From Polaromonas sp. JS666 (GTDB lineage: Bacteria > Pseudomonadota > Gammaproteobacteria > Burkholderiales > Burkholderiaceae_C), in contig NZ_FNHX01000002.1 in the NCBI RefSeq assembly GCF_900103405.1, positions 748,496-812,495 of the forward strand: a DNA stretch of 64,000 bases, written 5' to 3'. This document shows positions 1-7,545 of this stretch, in pieces. The notes beneath the pieces were generated by a model. It saw nothing but the letters and a program-made list of their open reading frames with translations. It did no database searches and had not been told where the DNA came from. Numbering within the stretch: the first letter of the stretch is position 1; the number at the start of each line of letters is the position of its first letter. The translations under genes and the position numbers were made by a program.

Positions 1-590
1 GCGGCCAGCTGGCGCAGGGTGACAAACAGGTTTTCCACCGCCTGCGGCGTCAGCACCGAGGTCGGCTCGTCCAGGATCAGCAGCCGGGGATTCGTGAGCA
101 GCGCGCGCACGATCTCCACGCGCTGGCGCTCGCCCACGCTGAGCGTGTGCACCGGCCGCGTCGGGTCCAGCTGCAGGCCGTAGGCCTGGGTGGTCTGCAC
201 GATGCGGGCCGAGACCTCGGCCAGGCTCAGGTGTTTATCCAGCCCCAGCCAGACGTTCTCGGCCACGGTGAGCGTGTCGAACAGGCTGAAATGCTGGAAC
301 ACCATGCTGATGCCCAGGGCCCGCGCCTCGTGCGGGTTGCGCACCGTCACCAGTTGGCCGTCAATGGCCACGGTGCCGGCGTCGGGCCTGACGGCGCCGT
401 AGATGATTTTCATCAGCGTGGATTTACCGGCCCCATTTTCGCCCAGCACGGCGTGGATCTCGCCGGGCCGCACAGTCAGCGAGATGCCGCTGTTGGCCAG
501 CACGCCGGGATAACTTTTGCTGATGCCCTCCAGCCGCAGCCGCGCTTGCGGCCCGGAGGGGCTGTCATTGGGGGGCTGCGCTGTGCTCAT
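1..590 (-). CDS. ABC transporter ATP-binding protein, sugar/nucleoside (BmpA-associated) type, 3' end outside window
   Basis: This is the N-terminal part (about 196 residues) of an ABC ATPase; the rest lies beyond the left edge. From the ATG at 590 the protein has a Walker A motif GENGAGKST near residues 50-58, a Q-loop MVFQHFSLF near 96-104, the signature LSVGERQRVEI near 150-160 and Walker B RLLILDEPTS near 169-178. The family resembles the double-domain ATPases of simple-sugar and nucleoside importers (YufO/RbsA-like), which work with a BmpA-type receptor and two permeases in the inner membrane. The neighbouring xdhAB genes suggest uptake of purine bases or nucleosides, but that rests on context alone. 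The second nucleotide-binding domain expected of this family cannot be seen here. Confidence 0.85.
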   Translation of the reverse strand, partial: MSTAQPPNDSPSGPQARLRLEGISKSYPGVLANSGISLTVRPGEIHAVLGENGAGKSTLMKIIYGAVRPDAGTVAIDGQLVTVRNPHEARALGISMVFQHFSLFDTLTVAENVWLGLDKHLSLAEVSARIVQTTQAYGLQLDPTRPVHTLSVGERQRVEIVRALLTNPRLLILDEPTSVLTPQAVENLFVTLRQLA

Positions 591-673
591 TTGTCTCGTG
601 GTGTCCGTTTTTTTGGGGTGGTCGGTATTCTAGGGAGCCAGGCCGGCGGCACATGCCCGGCCGTCACGCAAAG

Positions 674-1606
674 TCATTCTTTTCGCAGCATGGAGGCCAC
701 GGACTTGACCCTCTCGCGCAGCCATTTCGCGGCATTCGAGGCATGGGTGCGTTCGTGCCAGAGCTGGTAATACATCATGCGCGGGAACGCCACCGGGCTG
801 GGCAGTATGGCGACCGGCAGGATGCCGGCAAAACGTTCGCAATACTGGCGGCCCGTGGTCATCACCAGCAAGCTTGATGCCACCATGGACGGCATCAGGC
901 CGAAGTGCGGGCAGCGCACCGTGATGTTGCGCGCCAGGCCCAGCGCGTCCAGGTGCTCGTCGATCACGCCCTTGGCGCCCGGGTGCAGCGCCGAAGGCGC
1001 GATGTGTTCGGCTTCCAGCCAGCTCGCGGTGTCCCAGCCGCGGCGCACCGCGGGGTGGTCCTTGGCCACCAGGCACACCACCTCGTCGCCAAAGAGGCGC
1101 GCCATGTGCAGGTCGTCGGGCGGCGCGGCCCAGTTGCCAATCACGATGTCGGCCTGGCCCTGGGCCAGCTGCGCGCGGTAGTCGGAGTCGGCCGACAGCG
1201 GCTGGATCTCGATGCGGCAGCGCGGCGCCTGCGCCTTGACCTGCGCGACCAGCTGCGGCAAAAAGAGCGGGTCCAGGTAGTCGCTGGCCGCCAGGCGAAA
1301 GGTGGTGTCGGCCGTGGCCGGGTCAAAGCCCCGGGCGTCGCTGAACAGCATGCCGGCCGCGCGCAAAATGCTGGCCGAGGGCTCGATCATGCGCAGGCCG
1401 GCATCGGTGGGCACCATGCCCGCGCCCGAGCGCACCAGGATGGGGTCGCCGGCCAGCACGCGCAGGCGCTTGAGCGCCGCGCTGACGGCGGGCTGGTACA
1501 TACCCAATCGGATGGCGGCGCGTGATACGCTGCGTTCAGTAAGCACGGTGTTCAAGACCCTGATGAGATGGAGGTCTATCTTGTCGAAAAGCGCCTGGTC
1601 TTTCAT
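674..1606 (-). CDS. LysR family transcriptional regulator, divergent from xdhA
   Basis: A 310-residue LysR-type regulator of normal family length. Residues about 8-65 form the winged helix-turn-helix (LHLIRVLNTVLTERSVSRAA), followed by a substrate-binding-like effector domain from about residue 95. The ATG at 1606 is preceded by an AAAAGG ribosome-binding sequence. It is divergent from xdhA with only 69 bases between the starts, the usual arrangement for a LysR protein controlling its neighbour, so control of xdhAB by a purine-related signal is likely but inferred. Two direct TTTGATATG repeats in the gap may be its binding site. The effector is unknown. Confidence 0.85.
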   Translation of the reverse strand: MKDQALFDKIDLHLIRVLNTVLTERSVSRAAIRLGMYQPAVSAALKRLRVLAGDPILVRSGAGMVPTDAGLRMIEPSASILRAAGMLFSDARGFDPATADTTFRLAASDYLDPLFLPQLVAQVKAQAPRCRIEIQPLSADSDYRAQLAQGQADIVIGNWAAPPDDLHMARLFGDEVVCLVAKDHPAVRRGWDTASWLEAEHIAPSALHPGAKGVIDEHLDALGLARNITVRCPHFGLMPSMVASSLLVMTTGRQYCERFAGILPVAILPSPVAFPRMMYYQLWHERTHASNAAKWLRERVKSVASMLRKE

Positions 1607-1623
1607 ACCTTTTCACCCATGCG

Positions 1624-1644
1624 TTTGATATGGGCTTTGATATG
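1624..1644. promoter_or_regulatory. direct repeat in the LysR/xdhA intergenic region, possible operator
   Basis: The 9-base word TTTGATATG occurs twice, at 1624-1632 and 1636-1644, about one helical turn apart, in the short gap between the divergent LysR gene and xdhA. Its position fits a LysR-type binding site. No binding evidence is available from sequence alone. Confidence 0.35.
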
Positions 1645-1675
1645 CCGGGCACGGCGCGAGTGTTTAACCTGAAGC

Positions 1676-3142
1676 ATGGCTGTTCCACTTTCTTCCAGAC
1701 CCATCCGCTTCATCAGGCGGGGCGAAGTTGTTTCCGTCAGCAATGTACCACCCGGCCGCACCCTGCTGGACTTGCTGCGCGAGGACCTGGCCTGCACCGG
1801 CACCAAGGAAGGCTGCGGCGAGGGCGACTGCGGCGCCTGCACCGTGGTGCTGGGCGAGGCGGCCGGCGGGCAGGTCCAGTACCGCGCCATCAACAGCTGC
1901 ATTCGGCTGGCGCATTCGGTGGACGGCATGGCCTTGTGGACCGTGGAGGACCTGGCGCAAGACGGCGCCCTGCATCCGGCCCAGCAAGCCATGGTGAATG
2001 AACATGGCTCCCAATGCGGCTTCTGCACCCCCGGTTTTGTCATGAGCCTGTTCGGCATGTACCAAAACCACGTTTGCAAGGGCGAGCCCATTACCCGCGA
2101 GCTCGCGCAGGAAGCACTCTCGGGCAATCTCTGCCGCTGCACCGGCTACCGGCCCATCCTGGATGCCGCCCAGGCCATGGCGGCACTGCCGCGCGTGAAG
2201 GTCGATGAGACCGCGCTGCTGCGCAAGCTCCAGTCCCTGCGCTCGGAACCCGGCGTGACCGAAACAGCCTACCTGGCCCCGCGCACCCTGGCCGGCCTGC
2301 TGCAGGCCCGCGCTGACCAGCCCGGCGCCCAGCTGGTCGCCGGCTGCACTGACGTCGGCCTCTGGGTCACCAAAATGCACCTGGAATTCGGCCAGGTGAT
2401 CGATGTCACCAAGGTCGAAGAGCTGCGGCGTGTTGAACACTACCCGTATCACATCGCCATAGGCGCGGCCGTGACGCTGGTCGACGCCTATGCGGCCCTG
2501 GTGAAAGACCGGCCGCAGCTGCACAACTTCGCCACCCGATTTGCCGGCCTGCCGGTGCGCAACTCGGGTACCCTGGGCGGCAATGTCGCCAACGGCTCGC
2601 CGATCGGCGACTCCATGCCGCTGTTGATCGCGTTGAACGCGAACGTCGTGCTGATGAGCGTGCGCGGCCACCGCGAGATGCCGCTGGAGCAGCTTTACAC
2701 CGGCTACCGCAAGCATGTGATGGCCGCGGATGAGGTGCTGGCCTGGATCAAGGTGCCCAGGCCGCAGCCCGGGGAAGCGATGAAGGTCTACAAAATCTCC
2801 AAACGCTACGACGACGACATCTCCGCCGTCTGCCTGGCGATCAATCTGCAAATTGAAAACGGCAAGGTCATCGCCGCCTCGATTGGCGCGGGCGGCGTGG
2901 CCGCCACGCCCGTGCGCGCGGTGCAGACCGAAGCCGTGCTCAAAGGCCAGCCCTGGACCCAGGCCACCGTGCGCCAGGCCATGGCCGCTCTGCGCGCCGA
3001 GTTTTCGCCTATCTCCGATATGCGGGCCTCGGCCGCTTACCGCAGCGAGGTACTGGGCAACCTGCTGCAGCGCTACTGGCTCGAAAGCCAGGGCCTGCAA
3101 CAGATCAACCTGGCCTCCTTCCGGCTGGAGGAAGCCGCATGA
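1676..3142 (+). CDS. xdhA: xanthine dehydrogenase small subunit (2Fe-2S and FAD domains)
   Basis: A 488-residue small subunit that carries electrons from the molybdenum subunit to NAD when xanthine or hypoxanthine is oxidised to urate. The N-terminal plant-type ferredoxin motif (EGCGEGDCGACT, residues about 44-55) is followed by the second 2Fe-2S domain with CGFCTPG near 120 and LCRCTGYRPILDA near 151-163. The FAD-binding domain runs from about 190 to 360, with a conserved NSGTLGGNVANGSPIGDSMP stretch near 300, and a CO-dehydrogenase flavoprotein C-terminal domain follows. The stop overlaps the xdhB start by four bases (ATGA), so the two are translationally coupled. The accessory gene xdhC is not next door; it lies at 30459-31292. 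Confidence 0.96.
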   Translation: MAVPLSSRPIRFIRRGEVVSVSNVPPGRTLLDLLREDLACTGTKEGCGEGDCGACTVVLGEAAGGQVQYRAINSCIRLAHSVDGMALWTVEDLAQDGALHPAQQAMVNEHGSQCGFCTPGFVMSLFGMYQNHVCKGEPITRELAQEALSGNLCRCTGYRPILDAAQAMAALPRVKVDETALLRKLQSLRSEPGVTETAYLAPRTLAGLLQARADQPGAQLVAGCTDVGLWVTKMHLEFGQVIDVTKVEELRRVEHYPYHIAIGAAVTLVDAYAALVKDRPQLHNFATRFAGLPVRNSGTLGGNVANGSPIGDSMPLLIALNANVVLMSVRGHREMPLEQLYTGYRKHVMAADEVLAWIKVPRPQPGEAMKVYKISKRYDDDISAVCLAINLQIENGKVIAASIGAGGVAATPVRAVQTEAVLKGQPWTQATVRQAMAALRAEFSPISDMRASAAYRSEVLGNLLQRYWLESQGLQQINLASFRLEEAA

Positions 3143-5583
3143 ATGCCAAGGACATGTCCGTGAGCCGCGACGTGGTGGCCGACCCCGGGGTGCGCGCGGC
3201 CAATGCGCGTACCGACAGCGTGCCGCCCGCCGACCCGGCCCAAAAACAGTCGCTGGCCCGCCAACCCGCCGGCGCGCGGGCCGCAGGCCGCTCCACACCG
3301 CATGAAAGTGCGCGCGCGCAGGTGGCCGGCGCCGCCACCTATGTCGACGACATTCCCGAACTGCGCGGCACGCTGCATGCCGCCCCCATCCTGTCGACCG
3401 TCGCGCATGGAAAGCTGTTGGGCGTTGACACAGCCGCGGCCCTGGCCATGCCCGGTGTGCGTGATGTGATCCTGGCGCGCGACATCCCCGGCGACACTGT
3501 GCTGGGCAATTTTTCGCATGACGAGCCGGTGTTCGCGCAAGATACCGTGCAGCACATAGGCCAGGTTATAGGTGTGGTGGTGGCCGACACCGTGATGCAG
3601 GCGCGCCGCGCCGCGCGCAAGGTGGTGTGCAATATCCAGCCCCTGCCGGCACTGCTCAAGGTGCAGGACGCGCTCAAGGCCCAAAGTTATGTGCTGCCGC
3701 CGGTGTTTGTAAAACGTGGCGATGCAGCCGCCGCGCTCAAAAAAGCCGCGCACAGGCTGCAAGGCACACTCGAAGTCGGCGGCCAGGAACACTTCTACCT
3801 CGAAGGACAGGTGGCCTACGTCGTGCCGCAGGAGCAGCAGCAATGGCTGGTGTATTCCAGCACCCAGCACCCCGGCGAGATCCAGCACTGGGTCTCGCAT
3901 GCGCTGGGCATTGCCAATAATGCGGTGCGCGTGGAGTGCAGGCGCATGGGCGGCGGCTTTGGCGGCAAGGAAACCCAGTCGGGCCAGATGGCCGTCTGGG
4001 CCGCGATTGCCGCGCACAAGCTGCATTGCCCCGTCAAGCTGCGGCTGGACCGCGACGACGACTTTATGGTCACCGGCAAGCGCCATCCCTTTGCCTATGA
4101 ATACGAGGTGGGTTTTGACGACAGCGGCCGGCTCACCGGCCTCAAGCTCATGATGGCGGTGAACTGCGGCTTTAGCGCCGATCTTTCAGGTCCGGTGGCC
4201 GACCGCGCGGTCTTCCACGCCGACAACGCCTATTTCCTCGAAGACGTGGAGATCGCCTCTTACCGCTGCAAGACCAACACCCAGAGCAACACGGCATTCC
4301 GTGGCTTCGGCGGCCCGCAGGGCATGATCGTCATCGAAACCATCATGGGCGACATTGCGCGCACCCTGGGCCTGGACCCGCTGGACGTGCGCAGGCGCAA
4401 CTTGTATAGCGACGAAGTCGTCGCAGCGGCGAGCGTGACCGCGCCGGAACGGCGCCGCGACACCACGCACTACCAGATGAAGGTCGAGGACAACATCCTT
4501 GAACCGCTGCTGGCGAAGTTGGAGCAGACCTCGCAGTACCGGCAGCGCCGCCAGGCCATCGCCGCCTGGAATGCCAAAAGCGAAGTCATTAAGCGCGGCA
4601 TCGCCCTCACCCCCGTCAAATTCGGCATCTCGTTCACCGCCACGCTGTTCAACCAGGCCGGCGCGCTGGTGCACGTCTACACCGACGGCAGCGTGCAGGT
4701 CAACCACGGCGGCACCGAAATGGGCCAGGGCCTGAACACCAAGGTCGCGCAAATCGTGGCCGACGAACTCGGCGTGCCCCTGGCCCAGGTGCTGGCCACG
4801 GCCAGCGACACCAGCAAAGTCCCCAACGCCTCGGCCACCGCCGCCTCGGCCGGCACCGACCTCAATGCGCGCGCCGCGCAGTACGCGGCCCGCAATGTGC
4901 GCGACAACCTCGCGCAGTTCGTCGCCGGCCTGGACCGCTGCGGCGCGGGCGCCGTGCAGTTTGAAAACGGCGAGGTCGTCACGCCGGCAGGCACCCGGCC
5001 TTTTACCGAGGTTGTGAAACTGGCTTATGCCAACCGCATACAGCTGTGGAGCGACGGTTTTTACCGCACGCCGAAAATCCACTACGACAAGGCCACGCTG
5101 ACCGGCCGGCCGTTTTATTACTTCGCCTACGGCGCGGCCTGCACCGAGGTCGCCATCGATACGCTGACCGGCGAAAGCCGCGTGCTCAAGGTCGACATCC
5201 TGCACGACGTGGGCACCTCCATCAACCCGGCCATAGACATAGGCCAGATCGAAGGCGGTTTTATCCAGGGCATGGGCTGGCTCACGACCGAACAACTGGT
5301 GTGGAACGACAAGGGCCTGCTCAGCACCCACGCACCCAGCACCTACAAAATCCCCGCGACCGGCGACGTGCCCGAACACTTCAGGATAGCCCTGTGGCCC
5401 GAACCGAATCGCGAAGACAACGTCTTCGGCAGCAAGGCCGTGGGCGAGCCGCCGCTGATGCTGGCGATCAGTGTGTATGAGGCTTTGCGGGATGCGGTTG
5501 CTTTCGCGCGGCCGGGTCAAGTCATCGCCCTGGAGGCGCCGGCCACGCCAGAGCATGTGCTCGAGGCGTTGGGTAGGCGCTGA
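3139..5583 (+). CDS. xdhB: xanthine dehydrogenase molybdenum-binding large subunit
   Basis: An 814-residue molybdopterin subunit and site of purine hydroxylation. After a variable N-terminus of about 50 residues comes the aldehyde oxidase/xanthine dehydrogenase a/b hammerhead (about 55-165), then the molybdopterin-binding domains. Recognisable elements are MGGGFGGKETQ near 273, the substrate-binding arginine loop FRGFGGPQGM near 389, and the catalytic glutamate in AVGEPPLMLA near 770, as in bovine xanthine oxidoreductase. Length and motif order are typical of bacterial XdhB. It is read directly after xdhA from an overlapping ATGA. Nothing suggests a CO dehydrogenase or isoquinoline oxidoreductase instead. 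Confidence 0.96.
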   Translation: MNAKDMSVSRDVVADPGVRAANARTDSVPPADPAQKQSLARQPAGARAAGRSTPHESARAQVAGAATYVDDIPELRGTLHAAPILSTVAHGKLLGVDTAAALAMPGVRDVILARDIPGDTVLGNFSHDEPVFAQDTVQHIGQVIGVVVADTVMQARRAARKVVCNIQPLPALLKVQDALKAQSYVLPPVFVKRGDAAAALKKAAHRLQGTLEVGGQEHFYLEGQVAYVVPQEQQQWLVYSSTQHPGEIQHWVSHALGIANNAVRVECRRMGGGFGGKETQSGQMAVWAAIAAHKLHCPVKLRLDRDDDFMVTGKRHPFAYEYEVGFDDSGRLTGLKLMMAVNCGFSADLSGPVADRAVFHADNAYFLEDVEIASYRCKTNTQSNTAFRGFGGPQGMIVIETIMGDIARTLGLDPLDVRRRNLYSDEVVAAASVTAPERRRDTTHYQMKVEDNILEPLLAKLEQTSQYRQRRQAIAAWNAKSEVIKRGIALTPVKFGISFTATLFNQAGALVHVYTDGSVQVNHGGTEMGQGLNTKVAQIVADELGVPLAQVLATASDTSKVPNASATAASAGTDLNARAAQYAARNVRDNLAQFVAGLDRCGAGAVQFENGEVVTPAGTRPFTEVVKLAYANRIQLWSDGFYRTPKIHYDKATLTGRPFYYFAYGAACTEVAIDTLTGESRVLKVDILHDVGTSINPAIDIGQIEGGFIQGMGWLTTEQLVWNDKGLLSTHAPSTYKIPATGDVPEHFRIALWPEPNREDNVFGSKAVGEPPLMLAISVYEALRDAVAFARPGQVIALEAPATPEHVLEALGRR

Positions 5584-5595
5584 CCACCACGGCAC

Positions 5596-5946
5596 TCACG
5601 CCGCGCGATACATCCCCGAATCTCCACGCACGCCCAGCTTTTTCCTGAAAGCCTGGATGTCAAAGCCCTCGCTCGCGAGCCGCTTTTGCATCACGGCCTG
5701 GGCGGCGGCCACCGCATCGGCGTTGGCCCATTCCACCACCGTCACCACATCGAACTCGCTGCTGTCGCCGGTCTGGGTCAGCACATGTTTTTGCAGGCAG
5801 CCTGGTTGCTCGCCCAGCATGCGCTGGACCTGGTGGATGCGCTCGACAAAAGCGGAGATGGACTGCGAGGGCACGACAAACTTGTCGACTCGGAACACGG
5901 AGGCAGAGGCAGAAGAGGAAGCAGGACTGGATGAATCGCTGGACAT
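5596..5946 (-). CDS. small antibiotic-biosynthesis-monooxygenase (ABM) domain protein, SoxR target
   Basis: A 116-residue protein that I assign to the dimeric ferredoxin-like ABM fold on pattern: a VPSQSISAFVERIHQVQRML start, a FDVVTVVEWANADAVAAAQ core and a KLGVRGDSGMY tail. The ATG at 5946 is chosen because AAAGGAG lies eight bases upstream; longer in-frame starts run back into the promoter. It is divergent from soxR and its promoter carries a SoxR box inside a 19-base spacer, so it is very probably switched on by redox-active compounds. ABM proteins of SoxR regulons are known in Pseudomonas and Streptomyces; the substrate (perhaps a quinone or phenazine-like compound) is not established. 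The first 25 residues are Ser/Ala-rich and look disordered. Confidence 0.75.
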   Translation of the reverse strand: MSSDSSSPASSSASASVFRVDKFVVPSQSISAFVERIHQVQRMLGEQPGCLQKHVLTQTGDSSEFDVVTVVEWANADAVAAAQAVMQKRLASEGFDIQAFRKKLGVRGDSGMYRAA

Positions 5947-5962
5947 GGAAACAACTCCTTTG

Positions 5963-5987
5963 AAAAAAACGGGCCGGGTTGGCCCGT
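5963..5987 (-). terminator. hairpin plus T tract at the 5' end of the SoxR-controlled leader
   Basis: Arms ACGGGCC and GGCCCGT (7 bp perfect, 5-base loop, 5969-5987) are followed on the minus strand by a run of six T at 5963-5968. It has the shape of an intrinsic terminator but sits between the predicted SoxR promoter and the start codon at 5946. It would form within the first nucleotides of the transcript, so it may act as a stabilising 5' hairpin or a pause site instead of a terminator. Confidence 0.5.
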
Positions 5988-5996
5988 AAAAGCAGG

Positions 5997-6027
5997 AGTC
6001 TGGAACCTCAAGTAAAGTTGAGGTCAA
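5997..6027 (-). promoter_or_regulatory. SoxR-activated promoter with SoxR box
   Basis: On the minus strand a -35 TTGACC (6022-6027) and a weak -10 CAGACT (5997-6002) are separated by 19 bases, the over-long spacer typical of MerR-family promoters. The box at 6006-6023, CCTCAAGTAAAGTTGAGG, differs from the E. coli soxS box (CCTCAAGTTAACTTGAGG, from memory) at two of 18 positions. It lies between soxR and the ABM-domain gene, and the -35/-10 geometry fits transcription of the ABM gene. soxR may read from the other strand. Confidence 0.88.
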
Positions 6028-6048
6028 GCACTTTTTTCAAGGAAAGCC

Positions 6049-6528
6049 ATGGGCACGGAACTCGAACAGGCCGGCATCTTCCCCACGCTCTCGGTCGGCG
6101 ACATGGCGCGCCGCAGCGGCGTGGCGGTTTCAACCCTGCATTTTTATGAAACCAAGGGGCTGATCAGCAGCACACGCACCGAGGGCAACCAGCGCCGTTA
6201 TGCGCGCGAGATGCTGCGCCGTGTGGCTTTTGTGCGTGTGGCGCAGCGGGTCGGCATCGCGCTGGCCGATATCGAGGCAGCCCTGTCCACCCTGCCCGCG
6301 AAGGCCGCGCCCAGCCGCGCGGACTGGGAGCGGCTGTCGGCCGCCTGGCGCGCCGACCTCGACGAACGCATGGCGCAGCTCAAAAAACTGCGCGACACGC
6401 TGGATGACTGCATAGGCTGCGGCTGCCTGTCGATCGACAAATGCCGGCTGCGCAATCCTTATGACAAGCTGGGCGAACAGGGTGCGGGGCCGCAGCGCTT
6501 GTGGGTGAAGCACAAGGCTGCCGGCTGA
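6049..6528 (+). CDS. soxR: redox-sensitive transcriptional activator SoxR
   Basis: A 159-residue MerR-family regulator. The N-terminal helix-turn-helix (SVGDMARRSGVAVSTLHFYE, about residues 15-34) is followed by a dimerisation helix and the 2Fe-2S cluster loop CIGCGCLSIDKC, with cysteines at 121, 124, 126 and 132 in the C-x2-C-x-C-x5-C spacing that defines SoxR. One-electron oxidation of the cluster by redox-cycling compounds turns SoxR into an activator. It is divergent from the ABM gene and shares the SoxR-box region, so autoregulation is also possible. No soxS is seen, in line with non-enteric bacteria where SoxR controls its targets directly. Confidence 0.96.
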   Translation: MGTELEQAGIFPTLSVGDMARRSGVAVSTLHFYETKGLISSTRTEGNQRRYAREMLRRVAFVRVAQRVGIALADIEAALSTLPAKAAPSRADWERLSAAWRADLDERMAQLKKLRDTLDDCIGCGCLSIDKCRLRNPYDKLGEQGAGPQRLWVKHKAAG

Positions 6529-6544
6529 GCCGCCCCGCGCCCGT

Positions 6545-7447
6545 TCAGCCTTCGGAGAACAGCGCCACGATGGTCTGCCGCAGCCACCGGTTGCCGGGAT
6601 CCGACTCAAACCGTTTGCTCCAGTGCAGCGACACCGTGAAGTCGCGCAGGGGAAACGGCGGCTCGATGATCTCGTAGTTGTCCGTCGCGGCAAATATCCT
6701 CGCGATGTTGCGCGGCATGACCACCGCGAGGTCGGTGGCCTTGACGATGGACGGCAGCACCATGAAATGCTCCGTCGTCAGGCGCAGCCGGTCTTCGAGC
6801 TGCAGCATCTGCAGGATGCGCAGCGTGTCGGAGTGGGTGCGCACCGCCACAAACTCCAGCTGGCGCAGCGCATCCAGCAGCGCCTGGCCGCCGCGCCGCG
6901 TGCCGGCAAAAGGATGGCCCGCGCGCAGCAGCACCACATAACGGTCCTTGAGCAGCTGCACGCGCTGGGTGTCCTTGACCGTGGGCAAAAAGCCAAAGGC
7001 AAAGTCGATGCGCCCGCTGTCCAGCGATGCGGCTATCTCGCCGCGGGCCACGGGCAAGGTTTCGATGCGCACGCCGGGCGCCTGCCGGCGCAGCGCCACC
7101 ATCAGGTCCGGCAGGAAGCGGCCCTCGCCGATGTCGCTCATGTGGATACGGAACACCTTGCGCGACTGCAGCGGCTCAAACAGCGCCGACTCATTGAGCG
7201 CCTGCTCCAGCGTGGCCAGCGCGCTGCGCACCGCGTCGGCCAGCCGGTCGGCCTTGGGTGTGGGCTGCACACCGCCGCCGGCCCGCACAAACAGCGGGTC
7301 CTTGATCAGCAGGCGCAGGCGCGTCAGGCCCTGGCTGGCGGCGGGCTGGGTCAGGTCCAGCAGCTCGGCCGCGCGGCTGACGTTGCGGGTGCGGTAGACC
7401 GCGTCGAACAGCCTCAGCAGGTTCAGGTCTATGTCTTTGATATGCAT
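6545..7447 (-). CDS. LysR family transcriptional regulator, divergent from the indolepyruvate oxidoreductase-like operon
   Basis: The protein from the ATG at 7447 is 300 residues and begins MHIKDIDLNLLRLFDAVYRT, the normal LysR start; a longer in-frame reading to 7558 would cross the promoter of the divergent operon and is rejected. The helix-turn-helix covers about residues 8-66 (SRAAELLDLTQPAASQGLTR) and the effector domain starts near 95. The C-terminal half resembles NodD/SyrM-like members (VSLHWSKRFESDPGNRWLR). It probably controls the operon at 7546-12794. The gap is strikingly AT-rich compared with its surroundings. Confidence 0.85.
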   Translation of the reverse strand: MHIKDIDLNLLRLFDAVYRTRNVSRAAELLDLTQPAASQGLTRLRLLIKDPLFVRAGGGVQPTPKADRLADAVRSALATLEQALNESALFEPLQSRKVFRIHMSDIGEGRFLPDLMVALRRQAPGVRIETLPVARGEIAASLDSGRIDFAFGFLPTVKDTQRVQLLKDRYVVLLRAGHPFAGTRRGGQALLDALRQLEFVAVRTHSDTLRILQMLQLEDRLRLTTEHFMVLPSIVKATDLAVVMPRNIARIFAATDNYEIIEPPFPLRDFTVSLHWSKRFESDPGNRWLRQTIVALFSEG

Positions 7448-7545
7448 TGAATGAATACTAGATAGTTTTCTTATTTTATTGATGAATGGTTTCCCGAGGG
7501 CCAAACTCCAGGCTTCCCACGACAACAAGGCATAAGGAGACACGC
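7448..7545. promoter_or_regulatory. AT-rich divergent promoter region between LysR and the iorA-like gene
   Basis: This 98-base gap is far richer in A and T (especially 7450-7490) than the flanking coding DNA. It includes ATAGTTTTCTTAT at 7462-7474, an interrupted ATA...TAT dyad of LysR-box size. A good ribosome-binding site, AAGGAG, precedes the GTG at 7546. Exact promoter elements cannot be fixed by eye. Confidence 0.35.

Noticed and set aside
1664-3298. 544-codon frame antisense to xdhA
   Set aside because: It mirrors xdhA, whose family motifs are unmistakable; the antisense product is a His/Gln/Arg-rich shadow typical of GC-rich DNA.
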